Of a DNA stretch of 8,327 nt, positions 1 through 5,717 are shown piece after piece. Under the pieces are notes generated by a model. That model saw only the letters and a program-made list of their open reading frames with translations, searched no databases and was not told where the DNA came from. How positions within the stretch are numbered: the stretch's first letter is position 1; each line of letters opens with the position of its first letter. The stretch is taken from positions 1 to 8,327 of the forward strand of contig WRHT01000056.1 of NCBI GenBank assembly GCA_009783115.1. Reading direction: 5' to 3'. This DNA comes from Desulfovibrionaceae bacterium. Its GTDB lineage: Bacteria > Desulfobacterota > Desulfovibrionia > Desulfovibrionales > Desulfovibrionaceae. The position numbers were made by a program, and so were the translations under genes.

Positions 1-448
1 GGCCTGCCTGGTCTTTTTTTCCTTCATGCTCCTGGCCGTCTCCATCATCGGCGCTATTGGCGAATGGTGGCTGTCCTGGTTTTACCTGTACCCCCATGCC
101 CTGTCCCTGCCCCTGGTCCTGTTGGCCTGCCTGGCGGCGATCTGGCGCGGGCGGGCCTCCCTGCGCCCCTTGGTCCTGGCTGGCGGGCCGGTCTTTATGG
201 CCGCGGCTTATTTTACGCCGGCCTGCGGGCTGGGGATGGTCCTGCTTTTCCTGACCAGGGCCGCCGGCAAGGATGCCCTCTCCGGCCTGGCTGCCTTTTA
301 CCTGAGCCTGGCTCTCTTTTTTTACTACTATAACATGGATATCCTCCTGCGCGACAAGGCCTTGCTCCTCCTGCTCTGCGGCTCCGTCCTGCTGCTGGCC
401 GCCCTGCTGCTGCGCCGTCTGGTCAGAATTGGAGAAATTCATGCCTGA
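1..448 (+). CDS. DUF4401 domain-containing membrane protein, C-terminal part (5' truncated)
   Basis: The frame is open from base 2 at the window edge to the TGA at 446-448, so the start lies upstream and about 148 residues are visible. They are almost entirely hydrophobic, with at least four or five membrane segments separated by short loops, several ending in Arg-rich cytoplasmic turns. Near residue 110 (window bases about 329-364) is a Phe-Tyr-Tyr-Tyr-Asn-Met-Asp-Ile stretch followed by a Leu-rich helix, which matches the C-terminal part of DUF4401 proteins. The next gene is a GDYXXLXY protein, the usual partner of DUF4401 and DUF2157 proteins. The stop overlaps the next start codon, so the two are probably one operon. 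Location is the inner membrane; the biochemical role is unknown for the family. Codon and base use is GC-rich, like the right-hand part of the window. Confidence 0.82.
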   Translation, partial: ACLVFFSFMLLAVSIIGAIGEWWLSWFYLYPHALSLPLVLLACLAAIWRGRASLRPLVLAGGPVFMAAAYFTPACGLGMVLLFLTRAAGKDALSGLAAFYLSLALFFYYYNMDILLRDKALLLLLCGSVLLLAALLLRRLVRIGEIHA

Positions 449-995
449 TCCGCGCCGCGTCCGCATTCTAATCGCCCTGGTGTTGCTGATCTTCCTGGCC
501 GCGTACAATTATTTAATCCTGGGCCAGGAAAAGCTCCTGGCCGACGGGCGGAGAGTCCTCCTGCACCTGGTCCCCCTGGACCCGCGCTCCCTGATGCAGG
601 GCGACTACATGATCCTGGCCTTTGCCGTGGAGCGGGATATCCTGAAAGCGATGCGGGAACATGATAAAGAGGAGGATGAAGAGGAGGAGAGCTCCCGGAA
701 GCGCAGGGGACTGGCCGTGCTGCGCCTGGAAGGGGATCTGGGCTTTTTTGTCCGCCTGCACGCCGGAGAAAAACCGGCCCCGGATGAAATTCTCCTGGAA
801 TACAAGATGACCGGCAGAGACATAAAAGTCAGCGGAGGAGCCTTTTTCTTCGAGGAAGGCCTGGCCGGTTTATACAATCAGGCCCGCTACGCGGAGTTGC
901 GCGTGGCTCCCGGCGGCCGGGCCCTGATCAAGAGCCTCCTGGATCAGGATATGCGAATCCTGCGCAAGGAAGAAGACAGCCTGGAAAACAGGTAG
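441..995 (+). CDS. GDYXXLXY domain-containing membrane-anchored protein
   Basis: The protein is 184 residues from ATG 441. I prefer this start to the in-frame TTG at 429 because GGAGAA (431-436) lies just upstream and the ATG overlaps the stop of the DUF4401 gene. A single N-terminal membrane segment (about residues 8-28) follows a positively charged start, so most of the protein is expected outside the cytoplasm. The family signature is visible: Asp-Pro-Arg-Ser-Leu-Met-Gln precedes Gly54-Asp55-Tyr56-Met-Ile-Leu-Ala-Phe. A very acidic/basic stretch, rich in Glu, Asp and Lys, follows at about residues 75-93. The length is typical of this small family, whose members sit beside DUF4401/DUF2157 membrane proteins. 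Function is not established; an envelope role with its partner is inference. Confidence 0.85.
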   Translation: MPDPRRVRILIALVLLIFLAAYNYLILGQEKLLADGRRVLLHLVPLDPRSLMQGDYMILAFAVERDILKAMREHDKEEDEEEESSRKRRGLAVLRLEGDLGFFVRLHAGEKPAPDEILLEYKMTGRDIKVSGGAFFFEEGLAGLYNQARYAELRVAPGGRALIKSLLDQDMRILRKEEDSLENR

Positions 996-1201
996 ATGGA
1001 GGAAGGAGGGCGCTGCCGTCTATGCGCTTCCGGGTTGTCCGGAGAGGTGGTCCCGTTTGTTCGGACAGGTTTTAGTGGTTTCTTAGCTTGTCTTTTCCCT
1101 TATCAGGCTGCCTTTAGCAAGTGTTGTTTCTGGCCGTGCCCGGGTGTATAGTCGTTAATGAAGCCGTAGAGGCGGTCGAAAGTTAAAAATGACGGAGCTT
1201 T
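996..1201. other. Intergenic region before the diguanylate cyclase gene
   Basis: About 200 bases without a credible gene. It holds a loose inverted repeat (TGTCCG at 1036-1041, CGGACA at 1062-1067, followed by TTTTAG), which is at best a weak terminator for the upstream pair. It also holds the promoter candidate described separately. Base composition changes from GC-rich to AT-rich across this stretch, so one edge of the AT-rich block should lie here. I see no flanking repeat that marks it. Confidence 0.4.
1124..1152 (+). promoter_or_regulatory. Candidate sigma-70 promoter of the diguanylate cyclase gene
   Basis: TTGTTT (1124-1129) and TATAGT (1147-1152) are separated by exactly 17 bases. 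The -10 matches the consensus at 5 of 6 positions and the -35 at 3 of 6. Transcription would start near 1159, giving a leader of about 43 bases. The match is moderate and untested. Confidence 0.35.
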
Positions 1202-2908
1202 ATGAGTGTAACCATGAAAAATGTAAAAATGTCACTCAAAAGCAAAATTTTGATACCGGCAATAGTTATTCTCATTATATCGCTGCTCGTTGTCTCGATA
1301 AACGAGTACGGTTTACTATATCGTGTTGTAAAAAATAAGATAGATTCTGAATTGAGCGTATTCAACGATAATCTCATGATACAACTGCACCAGTCAGAAA
1401 TGATTATCGCAGTAGCTGAAAAAACCTTGCGTGCGCAGCACTTGGCCAGCGCGCGAGCCATTTTGCATATTATAAACCTTAGTGGCAATGTTGATTTAAC
1501 ATGTGAAGGATTGCGGAATTTGTGCTCGCGTTTTGGCCTTGTTGAAATAAATATCGTCGACTCCGACGGGATAGTGACACACAGCAATTTTGATGAATAC
1601 ATCGGTTTTGATTACAAACGGCACGACGAAACACGCAAGTATATGAAACTGACGGACGGAGCCATTACGGAATTGCAGGAAGAACCGCGCTTATCCGTAT
1701 CCGACGCCAGACTCAAAATTTTCTGTCATTACACAGGCCTTGCGCGTGAAAAGGGCGGCTTTATCCAGGTCGGTTATGAAACAGACACTATTGCTCAGCT
1801 ACGCGCCGCAATTAACATAGGACAGATCGTCAAAGGCAGCAAAGTCGGTGAAACCGGGTACGGCATCGTTTTAATAGACGGCGTTATAGCCGCCCATCCG
1901 GATGAGGATATGCTCGGCAGGAATTTGGCGCATGAGAGTTGGTTTGAGAGCATAAAAACAGGCAAAGGAGTCGCGTGGAAAAATATTGACGGCGAGAAAT
2001 ACTATGTCTCCTATCACAATATGCCAGGGCACACGATCCTGGGATTGCTGCCCGAAACTGAATACTATCAGGCCTTGCGGAAGTCACTCAGTTATACGGT
2101 TTTATTTATCGCTATATTTTTGGTGGTAATGTATATTACGCTGTCATATATTATAAATAAAATGCTTAAATCAGTAAAAAATATGATGGAAAGCTTGGAA
2201 GAAATCGCAAATGGCAATTTTGATACGAGAATCGAAGGCACATATACAACAAATGAAGCCATTTTAGTACAAAATTCCATAAACGATATGGCCGCAAGCA
2301 TTGTCTCACATATAAACGATAAAATCCATGCAGAACGGATGATCCATGAAGCGGAACTGGAAAAACGCAATTTATTGGTAAAAGCACATTACGACGCCTT
2401 AACAAGCATTTATAACCGGCGGTATTTAGACGAAAACCTCGACCGTATTATAAGGACGCATTCCCGCTCGGGCGCTTCCCTTAGTGTGTTAATGTTAGAT
2501 GTGGATTGTTTTAAGATGTATAACGATACATACGGACACGCTGAAGGTGATGAGTGCCTGAAATCTGTAGCGGCAGCCTTGAACAATAGCATAAAACGAG
2601 AAGATGATTTTGTCGTACGGTATGGCGGGGAAGAATTTTGCATCATCCTGCAAAGTACCGAGAAAAACGGCGCTATTCAAATTGCGGGAAAAATACTTGA
2701 AAACATCAGAGAGTTATACATTGCAAACGAAGGAAGCAAGGTGTCAGATTATATAACCATTTCAATCGGCATTACGGCAGGCCCGGTGCTGCGCAATCAA
2801 AGCGGGGATGAATATATTAAACGTGCGGACGAGGCGTTATATGTATCAAAACAAAACGGGCGGGACAGATTTACTTTTCTACCGATGATTGTGCTGGAAA
2901 GTATATAG
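1202..2908 (+). CDS. Membrane diguanylate cyclase: Cache-like sensor, HAMP, GGDEF
   Basis: This 568-residue enzyme is predicted to make the second messenger c-di-GMP from two GTP at the inner membrane. ATG 1202 is preceded by GGAG at 1194-1197. Domain order: membrane helix about residues 15-32; a periplasmic sensor of about 260 residues with Cache-like features (IVDSDG at 118-123, and a second ligand-domain repeat around 217-235); a second membrane helix about 297-318; a HAMP linker about 318-370; a short coiled coil; then GGDEF about 396-560. The active-site loop is G475-G-E-E-F479 preceded by Arg-Tyr. The metal and substrate residues D433, F437-K438, N441-D442 and H446-xx-G-D are present. 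The product-inhibition I-site R466-x-x-D469 lies exactly five residues before GGEEF. The gene is far more AT-rich than its GC-rich neighbours and uses many TTA, ATA and AAA codons, suggesting transfer. The ligand is unknown. Confidence 0.93.
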   Translation: MSVTMKNVKMSLKSKILIPAIVILIISLLVVSINEYGLLYRVVKNKIDSELSVFNDNLMIQLHQSEMIIAVAEKTLRAQHLASARAILHIINLSGNVDLTCEGLRNLCSRFGLVEINIVDSDGIVTHSNFDEYIGFDYKRHDETRKYMKLTDGAITELQEEPRLSVSDARLKIFCHYTGLAREKGGFIQVGYETDTIAQLRAAINIGQIVKGSKVGETGYGIVLIDGVIAAHPDEDMLGRNLAHESWFESIKTGKGVAWKNIDGEKYYVSYHNMPGHTILGLLPETEYYQALRKSLSYTVLFIAIFLVVMYITLSYIINKMLKSVKNMMESLEEIANGNFDTRIEGTYTTNEAILVQNSINDMAASIVSHINDKIHAERMIHEAELEKRNLLVKAHYDALTSIYNRRYLDENLDRIIRTHSRSGASLSVLMLDVDCFKMYNDTYGHAEGDECLKSVAAALNNSIKREDDFVVRYGGEEFCIILQSTEKNGAIQIAGKILENIRELYIANEGSKVSDYITISIGITAGPVLRNQSGDEYIKRADEALYVSKQNGRDRFTFLPMIVLESI

Positions 2909-2945
2909 CCCTTGATGAAAGCCTGAAATAACCTTTACCAGCGCC

Positions 2946-2977
2946 AGCGCCCTTGACGGGCGCTTTCTGCCCTTTTT
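2946..2977 (+). terminator. Rho-independent terminator after the diguanylate cyclase gene
   Basis: AGCGCCC (2946-2952) and GGGCGCT (2958-2964) form a perfect seven-base stem with a five-base loop (TTGAC). A pyrimidine-rich tail ends in five T (2973-2977). It lies 38 bases after the stop codon, consistent with a single-gene transcript. The T run is not directly at the stem foot, so the terminator may be of medium strength. Confidence 0.65.
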
Positions 2978-3105
2978 CCGTCCCTATGCCCGGAGCCGTC
3001 CGAAACTGCCCGCTGCAAGCCCTTCCTGATGTTGGTATCGTTCTTGGTAAAGTATTTTTAAAATATTTTTTATAATAAAAACAGTATATTATACGATATT
3101 TCTGA

Positions 3106-3287
3106 CATGGGCAGGACAAACCAAGCGATCATACGCATGCCCCCGAGCTTGCCGAGCAAGCCATTGAGCGCCAAACCCAAAGCGTCATTGGCGACCAGAT
3201 ACTACAAGAAGACCAGCCACTTTGCTGGATTTTAATCTTGGCGGTTATTAAGGCGTGGCTTAAAAATTATTTGTTAACAGCGCCTAA
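3106..3287 (+). pseudogene. IS5-like transposase, decayed C-terminal remnant
   Basis: Pieces of a transposase C-terminus can be read across three frames. In one frame (codons from 3107 to a TAA at 3233-3235) there is SLATRYYKKTSHFAGF, which lines up with the 'ATRYxKxxxxFLA' end motif of IS5-family DDE transposases. The frame beginning 3106 continues with ILAVIKAWLKNY (3229-3270), matching the usual hydrophobic helix plus 'WL'. The third frame then gives FVNSA followed by TAA (3270-3287), like the common 'FVNTA-stop' ending. Upstream, Ile-Glu-Arg (3163-3171) may be the catalytic-Glu region. At least two indels are needed to join these, so the gene is dead. The rest of the element, and any clear terminal repeat, is not visible. 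Identification is by motif memory, not by a search. Confidence 0.6.
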
Positions 3288-3299
3288 GTCTCTCATAAT
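3271..3299 (+). promoter_or_regulatory. Candidate sigma-70 promoter (distal) for the GlsB-like gene
   Basis: TTGTTA (3271-3276, 4 of 6) and CATAAT (3294-3299, 5 of 6) are spaced by 17 bases. The -35 overlaps the last codons of the transposase remnant, so an insertion-sequence end may have contributed it. The leader would be about 85 bases. A second, nearer candidate competes with it. Confidence 0.35.
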
Positions 3300-3311
3300 G
3301 GTGGCCGGGAC

Positions 3312-3339
3312 TTTACACTTGGCTACGATTAAATATACT
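3312..3339 (+). promoter_or_regulatory. Candidate sigma-70 promoter (proximal) for the GlsB-like gene
   Basis: TTTACA (3312-3317, 5 of 6) and TATACT (3334-3339, 5 of 6) are separated by 16 bases. The predicted start near 3346 leaves a leader of about 44 bases before ATG 3390. By consensus match this is the better of the two candidates. Confidence 0.42.
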
Positions 3340-3389
3340 ATCGGCTGACGTGGTGGATAATTATTTTTTGACACTATAAGGAGATGAAT

Positions 3390-3635
3390 ATGATGACGTC
3401 TATCCTGATTACCGCCGCCATAGGGCTTGTCGCGGGCTTTCTTGCCAAAATGATCATGAAAGGCAGAAAAATCGGGCTTATCGGCTACTTGATAGTCGGG
3501 CTCATCGGTGGATTGCTCGGCGGTTTCCTTGCTGGAGTGATCGGTCTTGGCGCCCATGGCCTCATCGGCCAAATCGCAATCGCCATTATAGGAGCTTGTA
3601 TTCTCCTGTGGCTGCTCCGGTTTGTTAAAAAATGA
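3390..3635 (+). CDS. GlsB/YeaQ/YmgE-family small stress-response membrane protein
   Basis: The protein is 81 residues from ATG 3390. AAGGAG (3378-3383) is six bases upstream of this ATG and directly abuts the earlier ATG at 3384, so 3390 is the more likely start; 3393 is also possible. It has three hydrophobic segments (about residues 4-21, 27-52 and 55-77) separated by a Lys/Arg turn (KGRK) and glycine-rich helices containing GxxxG patterns, with a basic C-terminus (RFVKK). This matches the 'transglycosylase-associated' family (Pfam PF04226 type), which is of similar length and is often induced by envelope or general stress. The molecular activity is unknown and the old family name should not be read as an enzyme function. 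It appears monocistronic, with its own promoter candidates. Confidence 0.88.
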   Translation: MMTSILITAAIGLVAGFLAKMIMKGRKIGLIGYLIVGLIGGLLGGFLAGVIGLGAHGLIGQIAIAIIGACILLWLLRFVKK

Positions 3636-3663
3636 CCTTTGCAAAGCCGGCCTTTTAGGTTGA

Positions 3664-3801
3664 GGAAGACCGCGGTTCGCCCCGGCAGATGGTAAACAAG
3701 TTCAAACGCTTTCACGGTTTGAACGCGCGCTCAGCGCGGAAACCATGACGCTGGGCGCGGACCCGTCCCCGGACTGGGTCTGGACCATGACGGCGAAATA
3801 A
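3664..3801 (+). pseudogene. Possible C-terminal remnant of an unidentified gene
   Basis: After a TGA at 3661-3663 one frame is open to TAA 3799-3801 (45 codons). It encodes a peptide with protein-like composition, ending MTLGADPSPDWVWTMTAK. The only ATG (3745) would leave 18 residues and has no ribosome binding site. GC content matches the host rather than the AT-rich block. It could be the tail of a host gene cut by the rearrangement that brought in the upstream block, or chance. I do not recognise the family. Confidence 0.22.
3700..3724. repeat. Inverted repeat between convergent genes
   Basis: GTTCAAAC (3700-3707) and GTTTGAAC (3717-3724) are perfect eight-base arms with a nine-base spacer. 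They lie between the GlsB-like gene and the convergent minus-strand gene. No T run follows on the plus strand, so it is not a classical terminator on that strand. It could still fold in read-through transcripts or mark a protein site. Confidence 0.4.
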
Positions 3802-3818
3802 ACAGCGCGGCGGCAAAC

Positions 3819-4478
3819 TCAAACGGTCATGTTGGCGCCCAGGAAATAAGACAGGCCGCCGGAAGATCCGTCATAGAGTCCCAGCAGGGAACTATAGCCG
3901 AAACCTTGGGAAGCGGCGGCCTGGATGAAAATATCCACGGACTGCATCCCCAGGTTGGCCCTGGCGGCCTGTTGCGCCATCAGGGGCGTGCCGGCCTGGC
4001 TGGTTTTTTCGATATTGCCCAGGGCCTGGATGTACAGAAACTGTTCGCCCAGCTCCGGGTTCTCGGCAAACAAGGCCGTGACCATTTCCCGCAGGATCGG
4101 GTCGGAAGAGCTGACTTCAATCTGTCCTTCCGGGGAGGCGCTCAGGAAGAAATCAGCGCTTTCCTCCAGCCCCAGTGCATAAATGCTCGCCTGCATCAGC
4201 AGGGTGAAGGAGTTTTCCATCTCTTCCCGGTATTCCCGCACCATGGCAAAGGTGACCGGGCCGCCGTGGGCTTCGCGGAGTTCCTGCACCGCCCGTTGCA
4301 TGGCTGCCTGGCCGGGTCCGGAGAGCATGTTTCCGCCGTAGGCGCTGAGGGCGTTGTTTCTTGCGCTCCGCGACAGGAGAGCGTCGGCGCCGGAGACGCT
4401 GTTTTCGTCTTTTTCCTTGGAAGGAGTCAGATAGTCCGTAAGCGACATATTATAGGCATTGATGTTCTGTACTGACAT
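3819..4478 (-). CDS. Conserved-looking hypothetical protein, 219 residues
   Basis: I do not recognise a named family. The start is well supported: on the minus strand AAGGAG (4491-4486) lies seven bases before ATG (4478-4476). There is no signal peptide and no membrane helix. The N-terminus (residues 1-60) is polar, rich in Ser, Asn and Ala, and probably flexible. A middle part (about 75-156) looks folded: a Val-Thr-Phe-Ala-Met-Val-Arg-Glu-Tyr start, an amphipathic helix with Glu-Glu-Met-Glu, then Phe-Phe-Leu-Ser-x-Ser-Pro-Glu-Gly-Gln-Ile-Glu-Val and a Glu-Asn-Pro-Glu-Leu segment before a Gln-Ala-Leu helix. The C-terminal 45 residues are rich in Gly, Ser, Ala and aromatic residues (FGYSSLLGLYDGSSGGLSYF), which could be an export or surface-association tail, but that is speculation. 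It is a single gene with a sigma-54-like promoter. Confidence 0.8.
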   Translation of the reverse strand: MSVQNINAYNMSLTDYLTPSKEKDENSVSGADALLSRSARNNALSAYGGNMLSGPGQAAMQRAVQELREAHGGPVTFAMVREYREEMENSFTLLMQASIYALGLEESADFFLSASPEGQIEVSSSDPILREMVTALFAENPELGEQFLYIQALGNIEKTSQAGTPLMAQQAARANLGMQSVDIFIQAAASQGFGYSSLLGLYDGSSGGLSYFLGANMTV

Positions 4479-4538
4479 GTTTTTTCTCCTTCAACCGGCG
4501 CGGCAATTTTTTCCGGCCGGATTTTTCCGGACTGACAT

Positions 4539-4555
4539 TGCATAAGCCGTGCCGG
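4539..4555 (-). promoter_or_regulatory. Candidate sigma-54 (-24/-12) promoter of the hypothetical gene
   Basis: Read on the minus strand from 4555, the sequence is CCGGCACGGCTTATGCA. The -24 part CGGCACG differs from the consensus TGGCACG by one base and the -12 part ATGCA differs from TTGCA by one base. The invariant GG (4553-4552) and GC (4541-4540) have the correct spacing. Transcription would start near 4528, about 50 bases before the start codon, in the right orientation. I see no clear palindromic activator site upstream, but the region reaches the divergent phoH leader. Confidence 0.5.
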
Positions 4556-4624
4556 AAAGTCCGGTGCCCGCCAGTAGCCGGCATTGCCTGTGAAGAGCGT
4601 TTTGCGGAAGCCGGCGGAAGGCTA

Positions 4625-4653
4625 TTTACTCGGTCTGTGAAAAAAGTTATTAA
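4625..4653 (+). promoter_or_regulatory. Candidate sigma-70 promoter of the phoH-pgpH-ybeY operon
   Basis: TTTACT (4625-4630) and TATTAA (4648-4653) are separated by 17 bases, each matching the consensus at 4 of 6 positions. The leader would be about 85 bases and would contain the CCGG palindrome at 4697-4710. The match is weak, but it is the best-spaced pair I found between the divergent genes. Confidence 0.28.
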
Positions 4654-4696
4654 GGAGCAGCTTTAAGGATCCCTGGGCGCATCCTGAAAATTTTAA

Positions 4697-4715
4697 CCGG
4701 CCGGCCGGCCTTTTT
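4697..4715 (+). repeat. CCGG-repeat palindrome followed by T run in the phoH leader
   Basis: CCGGCCGGCCGGCC (4697-4710) is followed directly by TTTTT (4711-4715), 30 bases before the phoH start codon. The self-complementary GC block could fold in several registers, and with the T run it resembles a compact terminator or attenuator. It may equally be a chance product of the CCGG-rich spacer; several other TTTTTCCGG-like copies occur at 4506-4530. Confidence 0.35.
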
Positions 4716-4745
4716 CCGCGCAGAGGGGCTTAAAGTCCTTAAACC

Positions 4746-5717
4746 ATGTCAGAAGACGCAGAACACCTGGATTTTGCCGACCACCGCTCAGCCAACATCC
4801 TTTTCGGGCCGCAGGGCCGCAACCTGCGTTGCCTGGAAGAGCTTTCCGGCTTGCGTATCCAAAGCCGGGGGTGCAGTTTGGCGCTTTTGGGAGACCAGGC
4901 GGAGCGCGCCTTGGTCGGGAATCTGCTGGCCCAGTTTTATGCGATGGCGCATACGGGCGGAGAATTCGCGGCCGCGGATTTTGAGCACGCTTACCGTTTG
5001 CTGCGCCAGCACAATGATTGTGATTTGACGGAATTTTTCCGGCAGATCATCCCCATAGGCTCTTCCCGCAAGAGCATCATCCCCCGGAGCCTCAACCAGC
5101 GATCTTACGTCCAGGCTCTGCGCGAATGTCCGCTGGTTTTCGGCGTGGGTCCGGCCGGCACCGGCAAGACCTACCTGGCGGTGGCGGTGGCCTTGTCCAT
5201 GTTGCTGGCCCGCAGGGTCAGACGCATCGTGCTGACCCGGCCGGCGGTGGAGGCCGGGGAGCGCCTGGGTTTTCTGCCTGGAGATCTCGCGGAAAAGGTC
5301 AATCCCTACCTGCGCCCGCTCTATGACGCCCTGCACGACATGCTGGATATGGAAAAGGTGGCGGAAATGCTGGACAACGGCATTATTGATATCGCCCCCC
5401 TGGCCTTTATGCGCGGACGGACCCTGAACGATGCCTTCATCATCCTTGACGAGGCCCAGAACACCACTCCGGAACAGATGAAGATGTTTTTGACCCGCCT
5501 GGGCGCGGGATCCCGGATCGCGGTGACCGGCGACATCACCCAGATTGATCTCCCGGCGGATCACGGGCCGCCGCGCTCCGGCCTGAAGCACGCTCTCAAG
5601 GTTCTGGCAATGGTGGAGGGCATCAGGAAGATTTTTTTTGCCAAAGAGGATGTCCTCCGCCATCCCTTGGTGGGACGTATCGTGGAAGCTTATGACGCAG
5701 AAGAAAATCCTGCCTGA
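4746..5717 (+). CDS. ybeZ: PhoH-family ATPase (PhoL/YbeZ type)
   Basis: This 323-residue cytoplasmic P-loop protein is linked in many bacteria to YbeY and RNA metabolism; some relatives are reported as RNA-dependent ATPases or helicases. The Walker A motif is GPAGTGKT (135-142) and Walker B is FIILDEAQN (231-239), followed by the sensor-like [10 protein letters not shown] (261-270) and the C-terminal signature [12 protein letters not shown] (305-316). The N-terminal 100 residues form the small domain usual before the ATPase in this subfamily. Length is typical. ATG 4746 is the earliest possible start, because an in-frame TAA sits at 4740-4742. No good Shine-Dalgarno sequence is present at the usual distance (GAGGGG at 4724-4729 is too far), so initiation may be weak or use another signal. 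It overlaps the next gene and heads an operon that includes ybeY, its usual partner. Confidence 0.95.
   Translation: MSEDAEHLDFADHRSANILFGPQGRNLRCLEELSGLRIQSRGCSLALLGDQAERALVGNLLAQFYAMAHTGGEFAAADFEHAYRLLRQHNDCDLTEFFRQIIPIGSSRKSIIPRSLNQRSYVQALRECPLVFGVGPAGTGKTYLAVAVALSMLLARRVRRIVLTRPAVEAGERLGFLPGDLAEKVNPYLRPLYDALHDMLDMEKVAEMLDNGIIDIAPLAFMRGRTLNDAFIILDEAQNTTPEQMKMFLTRLGAGSRIAVTGDITQIDLPADHGPPRSGLKHALKVLAMVEGIRKIFFAKEDVLRHPLVGRIVEAYDAEENPA

Larger units (their letters stand above)
2978..3383. other. Gene-poor, AT-rich intergenic region
   Basis: No intact gene is visible here. The first part (2978-3045) is GC-rich spacer. Positions about 3046-3100 are strongly AT-rich (runs of A and T, with no recognisable motif). 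The transposase remnant follows, and then promoter candidates for the small membrane protein. A hairpin CCAGC (3213-3217) / GCTGG (3224-3228) with TTTT after it lies inside the remnant and is probably incidental. Confidence 0.5.

Noticed and set aside
429..440. TTG 429 as the start of the GDYXXLXY protein
   Set aside because: GGAGAA at 431-436 would lie inside the coding sequence. ATG 441 is correctly placed after it and overlaps the upstream stop.
1183..1602. Minus-strand frame of about 139 codons opposite the 5' part of the diguanylate cyclase
   Set aside because: It lies across the promoter, ribosome binding site and sensor region of the cyclase and has no motif of its own.
3213..3233. 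Hairpin CCAGC/GCTGG followed by TTTT as a terminator
   Set aside because: The stem is only five bases and it lies within the transposase remnant coding sequence, with no gene directly upstream that needs it.
3368..3373. Perfect -35-like TTGACA just before the GlsB-like gene
   Set aside because: A -10 at 17 bases would fall inside the start codon region, so it cannot serve this gene. It overlaps the leader and the ribosome binding site.
3267..3644. Minus-strand frame of about 125 codons opposite the GlsB-like gene
   Set aside because: The plus-strand protein has a clear ribosome binding site and a recognised three-helix family pattern. The antisense peptide is polar with no motif and spans the intergenic region.
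3906..4475. Plus-strand open frame of about 189 codons opposite the hypothetical gene
   Set aside because: Its peptide is rich in Gly, His and Gln as expected of a shadow, while the minus-strand gene has a strong AAGGAG site at the right distance.
5638..5691. TTG 5638 or ATG 5650 as the start of the HDIG protein
   Set aside because: Both would give a deep overlap with phoH, and the purine run AAAGAGG directly touches ATG 5650. The residues added do not resemble a conserved N-terminus. ATG 5692 is a better compromise, although its ribosome binding site is also imperfect.
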